64,000 nt of DNA. It comes from Populus alba (Eukaryota; Streptophyta; Magnoliopsida; Malpighiales; Salicaceae). Under the pieces are notes generated by a model. That model searched no databases and was not told the DNA's origin. It worked only from the letters and a program-made list of their open reading frames with translations. A program made the translations under genes and the position numbers. Positions 50,610-63,228 of the stretch are shown one piece after another; position 1 is the first letter of the stretch, and every line of letters begins with the position of its first letter. The stretch is from the NCBI RefSeq assembly GCF_005239225.2, contig NC_133287.1, positions 5,499,493-5,563,492 of the forward strand, given 5' to 3'.

Positions 50610-51140
50610 TTTTATTTTAATTATTATTAATATTATTATTACTACTATCATCTCCTCAATTATTAATATCATAATTATTAAAACCATCATAATAAAATTA
50701 ATTATTGATATCATAACCACACTACAACCATCATAATAAATTATTACTATTATTAATAATAATAATATTATTGTTGTTGTTACTATCACTACCACTACTA
50801 CTTCTACCACAATAACCACCACCACTACCATTATTATCATTATTGTTATTATTATTATAATTACTATTATTATTATCATCACCATAATTATTGATATCAT
50901 AATCACAAAACCATCATAAAGACTCAATTATCAATATCATAACCACTAAAAACATCATAGTAAGCTACTACCACCATTATTTCTATCACTTCTACCACTA
51001 CCACCATTATTATTATTATTATTATTTATATATTATTATAAATATTATTATCATCACTACCATTATTACTATTATAATAAACTATTATTATTATCATTAC
51101 TACTAACATCATCATCATCATTAGTGGTATTATTAATAAT
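50610..51140. repeat. Trinucleotide low-complexity region (ATT/ACC/ATC)n
   Basis: About 530 bases made almost wholly of interrupted ATT, ACT, ACC and ATC triplets on +. The long minus-strand frame at 50508-50927 (Ile/Met/Val-rich) is a by-product of this composition and is not a gene. Confidence 0.9.
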
Positions 51141-52643
51141 ATTAGGTAGTATTTAAATGCGTAATGAAGTGCAATAAATAAAAAAGATGCTCCCAAAATT
51201 GGAGGTAAGGGTTACTAAGATAAGATCTTGATGTTTTCATGCTTGATTATGTTTGTCAAGTTTTATTTTAGGATTTGGATGGTTTAAAATGTTTAATGAA
51301 TGTTTGAAGGTGTTAGTTTGGCTTAAATCATTTGATATGACGACTGAGTTATGAGGTTTTTAGGAACAAGTTGAATTATTTTAAAGATTTGTAGTTTTTG
51401 GAGACTGGCAAATCGAGATTTTGAAATCTTAATCAACCAATTAACTTATTTGTCTGAACCAGTCGACCTGTTGTGATTATGGTTGATCAGTTGACTGAGC
51501 AGTAGGGGTTCATTAATTCTTTTAGGTTCGATTAGTTTAGGACATGTTCAAGATTGATCGCGTGGATTTGTTTTACTTTTATAATTACATTTTGGTCTCT
51601 AATTTTAGAGTTGTAATCTTTTATGTTATTTATTTCGAGTTGTTTTTTAGTATTTTTTCTATTCGTTATAAGTTCAACAGACATTTCTCTTAGCAATCCT
51701 CAACAATCACTAGTTTTATGTTTGTTTGTATTTTGTCTTCATTTTCTTGGCAAGTGAGATAATTTTTAACATGCATGTACTATAAATAAATTTGTGTATG
51801 TTGATTGTATGATGAGTACAACTGGTTATTTCTTAAATCTTTTTATATGTTGCTTTATTTTTTGAATAATAATCTATTCTTGAATTTTCACTCGTATTTT
51901 GTTGAATTAAATCAATATGACATTAACTTGATTTGATAATTATGTGAAAACCTATTATGTATTGATATCAAAAACTTTAAACTAATAGAGAGTAGTTAAT
52001 CTATATACATATAATAGTTTGTATACCTAGTTGGTGAGAGAGACATCAATATGTGGTAACTGATCCTCTCATAGTTATTAGGGTTGCAAACTTTGTCTGT
52101 TATCAAAACCATAGGGTTTCGTTTGTTATTTGTTATATGATATATATTTCACTACTATATACTAATATGCTTAATATGTATATATACATTTGTTTCAGTT
52201 CTTATACTTCTATTATATTAAAATTTATGGTCGATAACTTATAAATATCTATAATGTTATTCCTTCACTAAGCTAATTGAACTCACCCCCTTTTTTTAAT
52301 ATTATTTTTAGGTTCTTAGCTTTTGTTAGCATGTTAATTTTGTTGAGAATTTTTTCTTTGGTATGTCTTGCTTGTTTCTGTGAGGCTTTTCTTTTGGTCT
52401 TGATTTGGTATCTTAAAATGCTCTCTATTATTATACTATTTTAGCTAAAGTTTGGATTTTTATATTGTAATAAGTATTATGAATTATTATTGGTTTTATA
52501 GAATATCTTGAAAGTTTAGGAAATGCTACGGAATTTTATATAAATTATTTTATGAGAAGTATGTCCAAGGCTTAACGAAGATGGAGTGTCCATATAGCAC
52601 ATCTCTTGCGTTGTCGGTCACGGACCCCGAATTTGTTGGGAGA

Positions 52644-52860
52644 ACATCCCACATATATATATATTTAATTAATCCAGTTTAGTTAATTTAAATTAGATTA
52701 AAGAAAAACAAATTGTGATATGTTTAGTTTATTTATTTGTTCTAATTAATGTTTATTGATACTAAAACACTTATTGGGTCGGGTCAGGCATCCCACACAT
52801 ATATTTAATTAATCTAGTTTAGTTAATTTCAATTTAGATCAAAAGAAAAACAAATTGAAG
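52644..52860. repeat. Direct repeat of about 60-70 bp
   Basis: CATCCCACAYATATAT followed by TTTAATTAATCYAGTTTAGT, TAATTT and AAAGAAAAACAAATTG occurs at about 52647-52715 and 52789-52858, with about 140 bases between starts. Some small differences separate the copies. Origin is unknown; worn LTR or tandem duplication are both possible. Confidence 0.75.
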
Positions 52861-53719
52861 TTTTTTTAAAAACAGGGTAAAGATCTAGGGTTATGTAGCT
52901 CATTGTGTCTAGCTCGTAAAAAAGAAATGTCATGCGCGTAAGCTTGCTAAGATAGGCTCGTGTGCCTTGTTTGTTTAAATATATTTTATTGAACCAAGTA
53001 TGACATTATTTAAAAAAAAATAAAAGAAGATGGTATGTCATTTGTCGCGACATCTATTTTTTCAAAAAAAATTTCAGAATTCGCATCAGTGAGGAGGTCA
53101 AAAATTCAATTAGTGGTTTTCTTCACCTAAAATTTTATTTTCAACTTATTTTAGCCTAAAAATAACATTAAGCTCTTAAAGAATCTGTTTTTCAACATGA
53201 GAATCACTAATTAATTTCAAAAACACAAAATTAACTCATAAAATAATTTTCTTTAGGACTAAAATGTGATCCAAATGAACTTTTGGATCAATACACAAAC
53301 TTGTCAAATTAAAAGGACCAAAATTGAACTTGTCCGAAATCCATTTTTGGATAAATGGAAGAAACACACTGACAAAACAATGTGAGGGAAAAGAAAATCC
53401 ATTTTTTTGCCCTCAAATTGAATTTAAGTCCATCTAATTTTAATTTTTTGCAAACAATTAAATTGATTTTTTTTGTGCAAAATATTATAAGAAAAAACAA
53501 AACCATTTTAGGAGGACAATGAATTGAATAATTAATATTTCTATAAGCATCGGCCTTTCATGAAATTTCCAATCCCAGTACTTTACTTTCACCTACTTCT
53601 CCCTCTTTATCAATATTAAATAAAACCACATAAGTAGCTTTTTAATTCTCGAGGAGCCTTTATATAAAAATAACAATACTTTTTTGAAAAATACATTAAT
53701 CGTAAGGGCCTTTTATTTT

Positions 53720-53765
53720 CAGCTTGGGGGCGGGCGCCCCCACCAGCCCTCCGGCTCAGCCACAT
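53720..53765. repeat. GC-rich island containing a GGGCGCCC palindrome
   Basis: AGCTTGGGGGCGGGCGCCCC followed by CACCAGCCCTCCGGCTCAGC stands out in very AT-rich surroundings. 53732-53739 is the perfect palindrome GGGCGCCC inside runs of G and C. The wording resembles GC-rich tails of old plant transposons, but I cannot name a family. Confidence 0.5.
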
Positions 53766-53842
53766 TACTGTAGAAGTGGAAAATGCATAGGCAATGATAA
53801 TGCTATTGCTAATCAAATAAAGCTAAAGTACATGATTCAGCC

Positions 53843-54353
53843 CCCCTTTATTAGATTTTTATCATGGGAATGCTCCGACAAATAAAAATGTGTTTCGTTT
53901 TCTCAAAAGTTATTTTAAAAAAATAAAATTTTAAATTTTTTTTAAATTTATTTATTATTAGAAAAGTTGGCTAATAAAAAACAATTCTCAATCAACATAA
54001 AACATTTTCTAGAAAAATTTAGTTTGGTTTTTAAAAAAATATATTTTTTTTAATTTTAAACAGAAAATACTTTTTTAAAAATTATAAAAATATTATATTA
54101 TTTATTAATTATATTAAATTTGATACATAATTATACCCCTTTTTATTAGATTTTTTTTATATAATCCGGGTATCCGGACTAACTTATGTACACCATGACT
54201 AATTTTTGGATTCATTGAACATCCTGCAAACCTAATAAATAAATAAAATATTATAAGAATAACAAGCATAGATGCTAAAGCTTAAACCCAGGATACATGG
54301 TCAAGAAAACCCTTTTATTAGATTTTTATCATGGGAATGGTGACAAATAAAAA
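53843..54353. repeat. Direct repeats flanking about 420 bp
   Basis: TTATTAGATTTTTATCATGG followed by GAATG and GACAAATAAAAA occurs at about 53848-53888 and 54315-54352. A related TTTTTATTAGATTTTTTTTA sits at about 54141. The intervening DNA includes an AT-rich MITE-like block (about 53.9-54.1 kb). Confidence 0.7.
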
Positions 54354-55184
54354 GAGCAGACCATTGAGAAAGTGGCGTAATTAATGGAATAACCTGAAAA
54401 AGATCAATTCATTTACAATAATCAATAAAAAGATTTTATTTTAGAAAAGTAAATTCATCATTACATTATTTTAATAAATAATGAATACTATCACATTGAA
54501 TAATGTCTTTCATCCCAATTAGTTTTTCGATAATAAATGGTAGCTATAACGCTTTATTAAATCATTAAATCCATAACTTTCATCGTTAAACTCTATTGAG
54601 TTTAACATTATTTTTTTAAAAAAATTATTTTTAATTTAATAATATAATAACAAATATAAACATGTGCAAGAAAGCTACTAAATAATTTTTTTTTAAAAAA
54701 ATAATAAAATAAACAAAAAGATCATTTGTTAATGTTATAAAAAGAATATTATGATTTAATTTGGAAAAAATGAAAATCAAATGATATTAAATAAAATAAT
54801 AATCAAAATAATTTTTTAATTTATTTTAATGAATTATAACTAAAATGGAAGGGAAAAAAAATAAAAACTAAAAAAAAATCAAGCACCTAGATTGGAGAGG
54901 CTGTTGACCCATTAAAAAAGAAAACTAAGCGTACATGCATGCCCTCCCTTTTTTTAAAAAAAGAAATAAAGAAAGAGTGCAGATGATAAAATGTAGTAAG
55001 GGATTAGAAACTGACACCAGGCCAGGCCCAGACATGACCAACCTGTAAAACCCATTTTTTATATTAACGGTGTCCACAAAATTTGTGCTGGCCTGAAATA
55101 ATGTGACCCAATGGCTTCTAATTACAAGCATGATCTTCTGAGACCCTAAGCCCAAATCGTGATTTTAGGCAATTATACAGAACC

Positions 55185-55536
55185 ATGTTTGAGGATCTCT
55201 TCTTCAAGTCATCAAACCAAGCAGCAACAGCAGGTACATATTCTCAAGCTTCTTTCTTCGCTTTTCCTTTTATTTCTCCAAGTTCACTGCTTTGTACTCC
55301 AGTTTTCTGGCTTGATCTTCATTTTCGCTTTAATCTAATTCAGATTTTGAACATGTTCGATAAAATGCCTCAACCACACTTTACCCCATTTTCTGTTTAT
55401 TTTTAGCACTTGAGAGAAGTTTTTGTACTCTTTATATTCTTGGAAGATCACTAATATCGAATGTTGCTTAACATTTGTGCAATTTGTTTGTGGTGTGTAT
55501 TTTTGAAAGGGAATTCGATTGAAGTAAGAAGCAAAT
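55185..55536 (+). promoter_or_regulatory. Inferred APC13 leader with an intron and an overlapping upstream frame
   Basis: An ATG at 55185 precedes a plausible donor (AGCAG|GTACAT, intron from 55234). TTTTTGAAAG ending at 55509 could serve as acceptor, although it is not strongly pyrimidine-rich. If spliced this way, the upstream frame runs past the APC13 ATG in another frame and ends at the TGA in GATATTGTTGAC. Leader splicing is inference. Confidence 0.4.
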
Positions 55537-56373
55537 ATGACAGAACTAAACATGGGTATTCTTATAGATATTGTTGACGAGGAATGGATGAGAGACACTT
55601 TGCCTGATGATGGTATCATCATTTTCATTCATTTAGTAATTACCCAATGAGGCTTTCTTCTTCTTCTTTTTTATTGTGACTTAACTGCCTAATTTTTGGG
55701 ATTATTCTTGCCTTAAATGAATGCAGATCTTGCATTACCACCGGTGATGGTTGTCAGGACTGACGATACTGAAGATTCAAGTATGCCTCGCAAACTTTGT
55801 TTTAGTGTTGGAACTTTGGAGAAAAAATTATCTCTTTTTTCCTTATCAAATTGGATGCCCATCTTTATAATTGATGTTTTCTGCAATGTCACTGGAGAGG
55901 AATTTATTATGTTACAGCTTTTCTTTAAATGTGTCTCTGTTTTTTTTTTTTTTTTTCGAGTAATTTTTACAGTCTTTGTAAATTGCCAATCAAACCATTT
56001 GTCTTCACTGCACTAATCAATTGTAACTATGGAGTATACTGCATTGAACGATTTTGTTGGTTCGCTCAACACAGACCGAGTTTCTGGAACAGTTTTTCCA
56101 TTTCCATGTGTTTGCTTGTTTATTAAGTGAAGGAGACTTGGCTGGAAATGATGAGAGCTGTTTGGTTGGGTAGTTCTAGTTGATCTATCTCTCGTCAGTA
56201 ACATGGTTGATTTAAGCGTTCTGGTGCTTCTCTCAGTCAATTTTTATAGCCATGTTGTGTTTCAGCTGCAAGTCCATTTCTAAGAGTATTTGGGTTTGCC
56301 TTTTTTTTCAGATCAGGAGACTCAACATGTGGACACAGATGCTTGGCATGATTTGGCCTTAGGCAATCAGTAA
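55537..56373 (+). CDS. APC13: Anaphase-promoting complex subunit 13, three coding exons
   Basis: Exons 55537-55612, 55727-55780 and 56312-56373 splice with GT-AG borders (GATG|GTATC, TCAA|GTATGC) into 63 residues, a length normal for APC13. The product begins [20 protein letters not shown], continues [19 protein letters not shown] and ends [13 protein letters not shown]. This is the APC13/SWM1 signature, called BONSAI in Arabidopsis. APC13 is a small scaffold-stabilising subunit of the APC/C ubiquitin ligase in mitosis. The short exons are easily missed by gene finders. Confidence 0.95.
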
Positions 56374-57000
56374 AGTTTTCTGGTGCCAGATCTTCTGTTT
56401 ATTTGTTGTGGAATCTGTCGAGATGGTTGAACCTTTGTTTTTGAGACTTTGTTTTCTCAATGATCTGAAATCTAGACTTAGTCCTGTTTGTGTGAAAGGT
56501 TTCAGAAAAAGAAATGCTCTTTATGTAGTTGAGTTGTAGGGGCCTTCATTGGGTGTATTGTGTAAAATGGTTCCACACCTGCTCATCCCCTTCAAAGTAT
56601 GTTGAGGCTTTGCCCCATTTCGTGATGACGGTGACATGTTTATATGTTAATGATGGCATTAATGAAAAGTCCTGTGTGTAAATTGAGTTTCATTCTTCTT
56701 GAAATCATGTAATATCTGACACCTTAGAGAATCAGTTTACGTAACAACAGATTAATGATCAGTTTATGAAATCTACGGAAGGAAACTATGCTAATGAGCT
56801 CAGAGTGGGAGAGTTGCTTTCTCTGATGCTTCCATTTCCATTGAGTCTCTGCCCCTACACGCACATTCCTGAAACATTTTTTTGCATGTGATTCTGTGTT
56901 TTGTTCTCTTCAACACTCCTGGTTAGATTGAGATTACAGATCAATAAATGCACAACTATAACTCAATAATCTAAATTGAACATAAATAGAATCTATCTAC
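56374..57000. other. 3' flank of APC13
   Basis: T-rich sequence expected to hold the APC13 3' UTR. No other gene or repeat is seen. Confidence 0.5.
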
Positions 57001-57276
57001 CAGGTGATATCAGTGGAATCTGATGCAGCTACAGTTGTGACAGCCACCAAGGATCTTAGCCCGGTTCCTGGTGGGGAGATTCCTCCTATTATAGCAGAAA
57101 TAAAACATCGGTTATCAAGCATGCCTTCTGTATCTGTCAACCTTATTATTAGGAGGGCTAACCAGACTGCAGATGGGGTTGCAAAAGCCATCAAGAACAG
57201 CCTTCTTCTTCCTGATTGGCTCTCATGCAATCCCAGTAGGTTTTTTAGTACCCTTGTATCTGATGTTTCTACCTAA
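57001..57276 (+). mobile_element. LINE-type RNase H (RVT_3) fragment
   Basis: An open frame reads VISVESDAATVVTATKDLSP, then IIRRANQTADGVAKAIKN, then LLPDWLSCNPS and LVSDVS before TAA. ESD..TVV, R.AN..AD..A and the WLSC.PS..LVSD ending are typical of the C-terminal RNase H domain of plant non-LTR retrotransposon proteins. Nothing upstream matches reverse transcriptase, so this is a 5'-truncated insertion or relic. Confidence 0.75.
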
Positions 57277-60200
57277 TGAATCGAAGCTGTAGATCAAAAA
57301 AACAAAAACAAAAAATCTGTTAGTTAATAGCAATCAGATTTCCCTTGTCAACATCAATCCCTAATTACACTCTTATGTTTCCTTACAGTCATTATTCTTT
57401 TGCAACTTCAACAACACTGACAGAAAGATTTTGTATGTATAGGCACAAGTTACTGACTCAGCATGATCTCCTGTCAATTAATTACTTAATTACATGACAA
57501 AATGCGTAATCGTATGTATAATAATGAAGTGTCTTGCAAACTTGAAGAAACTTTTAGGTGAGGTGGTGGAGAATAAAATTATTTACAGTCTCAAATCTTT
57601 GTTGTCATTCCTTTGGAATTTCGGTTTGGATTCATGTGGATTAGGTGATGCCCTCCACTTAGGTTTGAGCCTCAAAGCAATTCAAAAATATTTTACTCAC
57701 AAAAAAAGGAAGAAGAAAGAAACGAACCACAAGTAACGTGAAGGAGCAGGTGAAATACTTGCCCACCACCAAAGAACTGCGGAGCATGTTTTCCAAATCC
57801 ATCGGAATACTTTATATGCATAACTGGGTGCCCCCAACCCTAATCCCACGAGGGATGTTTTATTTGGAATTTGTCTCTAATTGTTGGAATCATATGGCAT
57901 TAGTGGGTTGATTAAGAAGATTTAGATCTCCTTTGTAACCATGTGTTTTGAATCTTTTTAGCTTCAGATTAGGTTTTTTTAGTGTTTTGATGTACTGATT
58001 TTAAAAAAATAAAAAAAATACTTGAAAAAAAAACCTCAACAGGCCCTCTTAAAAAACAGTCATGAGGCAAGAAAGTGTAATGGAAGCAGCGTCACCTCGT
58101 TGAGCAAGGGCTTGTTGAACAGGGAGAGTGAGTTGAGGTTTAGTCAAGCTTGTCGAACATGGAGATGACACTCACGTCAAATTGTTCTTGAATCATCCAA
58201 GAAAGAATGTCTCCTGCCCCATATTTGTTCACATGGCTTGCTTCGTCGAAAAAGTGCACAAAAAATTGAATTGTAGGGAGGGTGGGGCAGCCCTGATCAT
58301 CAATAAAATAATCAATTACCTCTTGATTTTGATTCTTATAATCCCACCGATTCGAGGTGGGTTTATTATATATCTCTTCCGTTAATCAAAACTGGGGAGA
58401 TCATGTTAGGTGCAGCATGGTGTGGACATTTTTGTGGAAAGAGCCGTAGCTTTTTGCCACCATCATTACTTTGACGACTAACAGGAGTGGAACTCTGATT
58501 TTTCCTCAAGGATTTTTCATGATTTATAATAAAATATCTTTTCCAAATTCTGATTTTCAAATTATTCAACTTCTAACAGCTTCGTGGAAAAACATGCGGC
58601 AATTATTGATACATTTATAGATAGGAAATAAACTAGAAAGAACATAAAAGTTAACATGTTTTGGCAATATATTGATAAAAAAACGTTAAAATTCTGGCTC
58701 ACTTTCCATACTATCCGTCTCATAAATAATATCATATTGTTCAAAAAAGAAGAAAAGAAAAGAATTCATGATATCACAGGCGGGGCACGGCCATGTATAG
58801 AAGAAGATAGCTTGAATGTCTAATCATGGAATTTAATTTTATAGAAAAGAGAACATGAAGGATCAGACAAGCAGTAGATGGTTTCATTGTTTACTTGAAG
58901 AAGATGAAGTTAAGAAGCTTTGCATAGCATGCATGCATGGTGATCATGGAAGAAAGAATCAGCTAAAAACAGGAGGTTACGAAACAAGCATTAGAAGACA
59001 GAAAACACATGCTCAGAAAGAAACATCTGAAATCCAGGGCATTATACACTCACAAAGATGCCATGCCCTAAGCTTCTCTCCTTTTGATGGAGGTGGAACC
59101 TGCAATATCGCAGCCCCAAGGAACCCTAACCACACTTCAGCTAATTAATTATTATTCAAGAAAACACTATGCGAAGTTGGAGATTTATTGCCGCAAAATT
59201 ATTGTTTGTTCTCTCAAGTTTCATTGTGAATTTACTGTTCAAGATTTTTCACTTTTTTTTTTTAATAAATTGCATATTTTTTGGGCAAAATTAAAGAGTA
59301 ATTGATTCAAATATGTTGACCGAGGACAACACTAGAAGAAGAACGACCATTGTGAAAATAAAATAAAAATAGGTGGCCCTTTTAAAATTTGATAAAAAAT
59401 CACCTTGGTCCTCCTAGTTTTCAAATAAAAAACTTTTAACCCCTAGATGTTTTCTAAAATTCCATTTTGATCCAAACTTAATTTTATTTTTACTTTTTAG
59501 TCCTTGATTTGGGAGAGAGAAAGCCAAATTCAGGTGATAAAAAAAAAATATTGGTTAACATCGATTTCAGCCACAAAAAAAATTAATTTTAAAATAAATG
59601 AGTTTTATTTATTAAGAAGAGTTTATCCAAAAATACTACTTTTCTTTATTTAATAATAAATATGAACTCCAATTATTTTTTTATTTAATACAAATAATTC
59701 TTGGTTTATATAATTAAATTTATACATAAAATTTTTAATATTTAATGGAAAATAGTTGAAAAAACCTTACATATTTATTTCATAATAAAAAATAAAATTA
59801 TCTGAATTTGGGTCAAATAGCTAGGTGTGGAGGATACGCGTTAACCCTCCCTTTCATTTTTAAAATTCTTTAAATTGTGGGGCTGCCCTCTAGCTGTACA
59901 AAGTACTAGAGTGGGTCCCTTGGAAGGCAACCCAACACATTATCAATGGTCGAGATTTATCTGAAGCGAATCAGAGGCTCATATCGCTGCATATGAAGGC
60001 ATCAATCAGTGCCTGTAACCTATGGCACCATACTTGTCAAATTTATTAGGGAGCTGCTGCAGGAAAAAGAGTCAACCATAACCTAGCCTGCCACAGGTCT
60101 ACTTCTATTTCCTCCTATATTCTAACTGATACAGTAACAAATAATAATATTATACAAATAGAAACCATCTAAAAATATAAAAATATTAATTTAGAATAAA

Positions 60201-60614
60201 AAAAATTAGAAATATAATTGGACCGAAATATTAAACAACGCCGTTTGAACCTCGAAAATCTCAGGATTTACTGTTTATGTGTAAATATGCCACTTTAGAT
60301 AATATTTCTTCAGCAATCACCACGTCACTAACCGGGGAATTTTCGGACTTCATTTTTTAGTCAATTGAGACACAGCAGTCAATGTTGAAGGACAAAATCC
60401 AAATTCTTTACTTCTTCTCTGGTTTATGCTTTAACAAAAAGACTCGACCTTCTCTCTTCCTCCATTGACAAAACCAACAAAATCAAGAGAAGAACCTCAG
60501 CCGAGCCTTCTTTCTTTACATCTCATTCTCTCTAGTTCTCTTTTGCCCCCTCTCTTGTATGGAAGATTAATAGAAGTGACAGGGGCTGACACTTGACGCT
60601 GTGAAGCCAAAAAA
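57277..60614. other. Intergenic DNA upstream of the MEE62-like gene
   Basis: Mostly AT-rich sequence. A 97-codon open frame at 58855-59148 (ATG start, Lys/His/Gln-rich, no recognised motif) is the only frame of note, and I do not call it a gene. The last 200 bases before 60615 are pyrimidine-rich and probably contain the promoter and 5' UTR of the next gene. Confidence 0.5.
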
Positions 60615-63228
60615 ATGGATGTGTTTTGCAGGTTTTTGCTTGTCTTTTCACTGTTTGTGTTTGTAGAATCTACATGCAACAGCACAGACCAAGAACTGGT
60701 CTCGAAGGCTTTTAACTCTGTCTCTGGCTTCGACCATTTCTGGTTTCAACATGCTTGTATAGCAGAAATAAGACTTCCTTCAAGGAACTTGAGTGGAAGC
60801 ATTTCTTGGAAGTATCTCAAGAACATGTCCCAACTGCACACAATTGATCTCTCCAACAATTCACTTCGGGGTCGGGTGCCAGCTTGGTTTTGGTCTATAA
60901 AGAGCCTGCGTGAAGTCAATCTGTCCAAGAATGGGCTTGGAGGGAGCGTTATGTCTGGGATTCATGGCTCATCTATATCAATGCTTAAAGTGCTCGATCT
61001 CTCAGCCAACAGGTTCACCAACTTGTTTAAAGTCTCTGGTTTTGGGAATCTAGAGGTTCTTGATATCTCTCACAATGATTTAGGTTCTTTGCCTTCCGGG
61101 TTCGCTAACTTGACCAAGCTAGAGTCTCTAAACATCTCAAGCTGCAGCATTTCAGGCAACATAACAGTCATTTCAGGTCTCCAATCATTGAAGTATCTGG
61201 ATGTCTCAAACAACAACATGAGTGGTAAATTCCCTTCTGATTTCCCTCCATTAGATGGCCTTGAGTTCTTGAATGTTTCACTAAACAACTTCTCAGGGCT
61301 TGTTGGCTCTGACAAGTACAACAAATTTGGAAAATCTGCTTTTAGTAATGGTGGTAGTTTGATCTTCAACACCTCAGAAACCCCAACTAATCCCACCATG
61401 AAGCCACAATCCCAGCCTCACAAGGGAACCATTGAAAAATACCCACCAGCTTACTTACACGCCAAAAAAGCAAGGCCCAAATCAAAAGCCAAGACTTTGA
61501 TCATTAGTGTCTCATCGACAACAGCATTCCTCTTCGTTTCTATTGCTGTTTGCGTCTTCTGCATGCACAGAAGGCGAAAGATTGCAAAAAGAAACAAATG
61601 GGCAATCTCTAAACCAGTCCAATTCACATTCAAGATGGACAAATCAGGGCCGTTCAGCTTTGAAACGGAGTCAGGTTCATCATGGGTGGCAGACATTAAG
61701 GAGCCAACATCAGCACCAGTGATCATGTCATCTAAGCCATTGATGAACTTCACTTTCAAGGACTTGATTGCTGCCACCTCACAATTTGGCAAAGACTCCC
61801 TCCTAGCAGAGGGCAGGTGCGGACCCCTGTACAGGGCTGTCCTACCAGGAGACCTCCACGTGGCGATCAAGGTTTTGGAGAATGCAAGGGACCTTGATCA
61901 TGGTGATGCAGTTGCTATTTTTGAAGATTTTTCCAAACTGAAACACCCCAACCTCTTGCCACTATGTGGGTACTGCATCGCAGGTAATATTTCTACTTTT
62001 TTTTTTCATTTGAATCTTTGATAAATCTGTGGCTATCTATTTAATGGTCTCACGGGCTGTCATTAAATTCTAGGGTTCAGACTTCAGAATTTGGCAAGTG
62101 TAGGCCCTGTCACTTTAAAATCTAGCAGATAACTATGATTACAAACTTAGAAGTTCGTGATTAATTTTTTGCAAGTTCCCTGATTCGTGCCAAATATTTT
62201 GAAAACCTGCACCTGTTTCTCTCCTCCATGTCTGCGGTCTTCCCACTCCGGAGAGTCTTCGTGCCTGTTTCGCACCGAGTTTGTAAATATGCTTGTCTTT
62301 AATATATATATATATATATATATATGTATATGTATTATTATATCCTTGGACACCCTATAATCTTGATGGAAATATGCTTGAGTTTTTGTTTTGTTTAGTA
62401 CTAATTGATAGTGAAACTTTTACTTTTATTTTTAGAAGTGTGTTTGTTTTAGAATAATTTTAATATTTTTTTTAGTTTTTTTATGTTTTTAATATGGTAA
62501 TATTAAAAAAACATCTAACTCTACGTTTTAATATTGAACTTAATGTTTTAATGTTCTCTCTCTCCTTTGTTTATAATTTGTTTATACCAGGTAAAGAGAA
62601 GCTCGTACTGCACGAATTCATGTTCAACGGAGATCTCCACCGTTGGCTCCACGAGCTGCCCACACTCAAAACCAACTTGGAGGACTGGAGCGCAGACACG
62701 TGGGAGAATCAAAACATCCACGGGTCCCACGTTGCTTCTCCTGAAGAAAAAACTAACTGGCTCACGCGCCACCGAATTGCCGTCGGGGTGGCTCGTGGTG
62801 TTGCCTATCTCCACCACGCGGGATCCATCCATGGCCACCTCGTCGCGTCCAACATCCTCCTCTCTGATTCCATCGAACCCCGGGTTGCCGATTTTGGACT
62901 TCGAAACGTCGGCCAAAAGAACAGAAATATCGGTTTGGATAGCAAAGATTGTGGGTTTGAGTATGACGTGTATTGTTTCGGGGTTGTGTTGATAGAGTTA
63001 ATGACGGGCGAGCAAGGGAGTGGAGAGAATGTGGAGTGGGTGAGGAGGCTAGTGAGAGAGGGTCGTGGTGGTGACGCTATTGACTCGAGGCTGAGACTCG
63101 GTGGTGACTCAGCAAGCGAGATGGTTGAGTGCCTCCGAGTTGGGTACCTCTGTACGGCTGAGCTGCCTGAGAAGAGGCCCACCATGCAGCAAGTCTTGGG
63201 TTTGCTCAAAGACATACATCCGTGTTGA
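60615..63228 (+). CDS. MEE62: LRR receptor-like kinase of the MEE62/CaMRLK type (likely pseudokinase), two exons
   Basis: Exons 60615-61983 and 62591-63228 (CAG|GTAATA..ATACCAG|GTAAAG) give 668 residues. Signal peptide is at 1-19 ([19 protein letters not shown]). LRRs fill about 50-230 ([50 protein letters not shown]). A TM helix lies at about 294-317 ([20 protein letters not shown]), followed by MHRRRK. The kinase-like domain starts near 376 with a modified loop ([17 protein letters not shown]) and VAIK lysine 419. [11 protein letters not shown] at 537-547 replaces HRDLKPxNILL, so the catalytic Asp is His539, while DFG (557-559) is kept. Catalysis is therefore unlikely. I recall Arabidopsis At5g45800 (MEE62) and CaMRLK as closest relatives, and neighbour order agrees. 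The intron carries a (TA)n tract. Confidence 0.9.

Larger units (their letters stand above)
48446..55184. other. Long intergenic interval with repeats
   Basis: No gene is supportable. It contains MITE-like AT blocks (about 49.05-49.2 and 53.9-54.1 kb), a trinucleotide low-complexity zone (50.6-51.1 kb), an LTR-like text near 51.4-51.6 kb (GACCTGTTGTGATT, GGTTGATCAGTTGACTGAGC) reminiscent of the copia leader at 40.2 kb, and three small direct- or GC-repeat features listed separately. Confidence 0.55.

Noticed and set aside
50508..50927. Ile/Met/Val-rich minus-strand frame of 139 codons resembling membrane segments
   Set aside because: It is produced by an ATT/ACC trinucleotide low-complexity tract and has no gene-like composition.
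58855..59148. 97-codon frame with an ATG start
   Set aside because: No motif, no plausible leader or splice signals and odd composition; not supportable as a gene.
61451..61870. Minus-strand frame of 139 codons
   Set aside because: It is antisense to the TM and kinase N-terminal part of the MEE62-like gene, which has full domain support.
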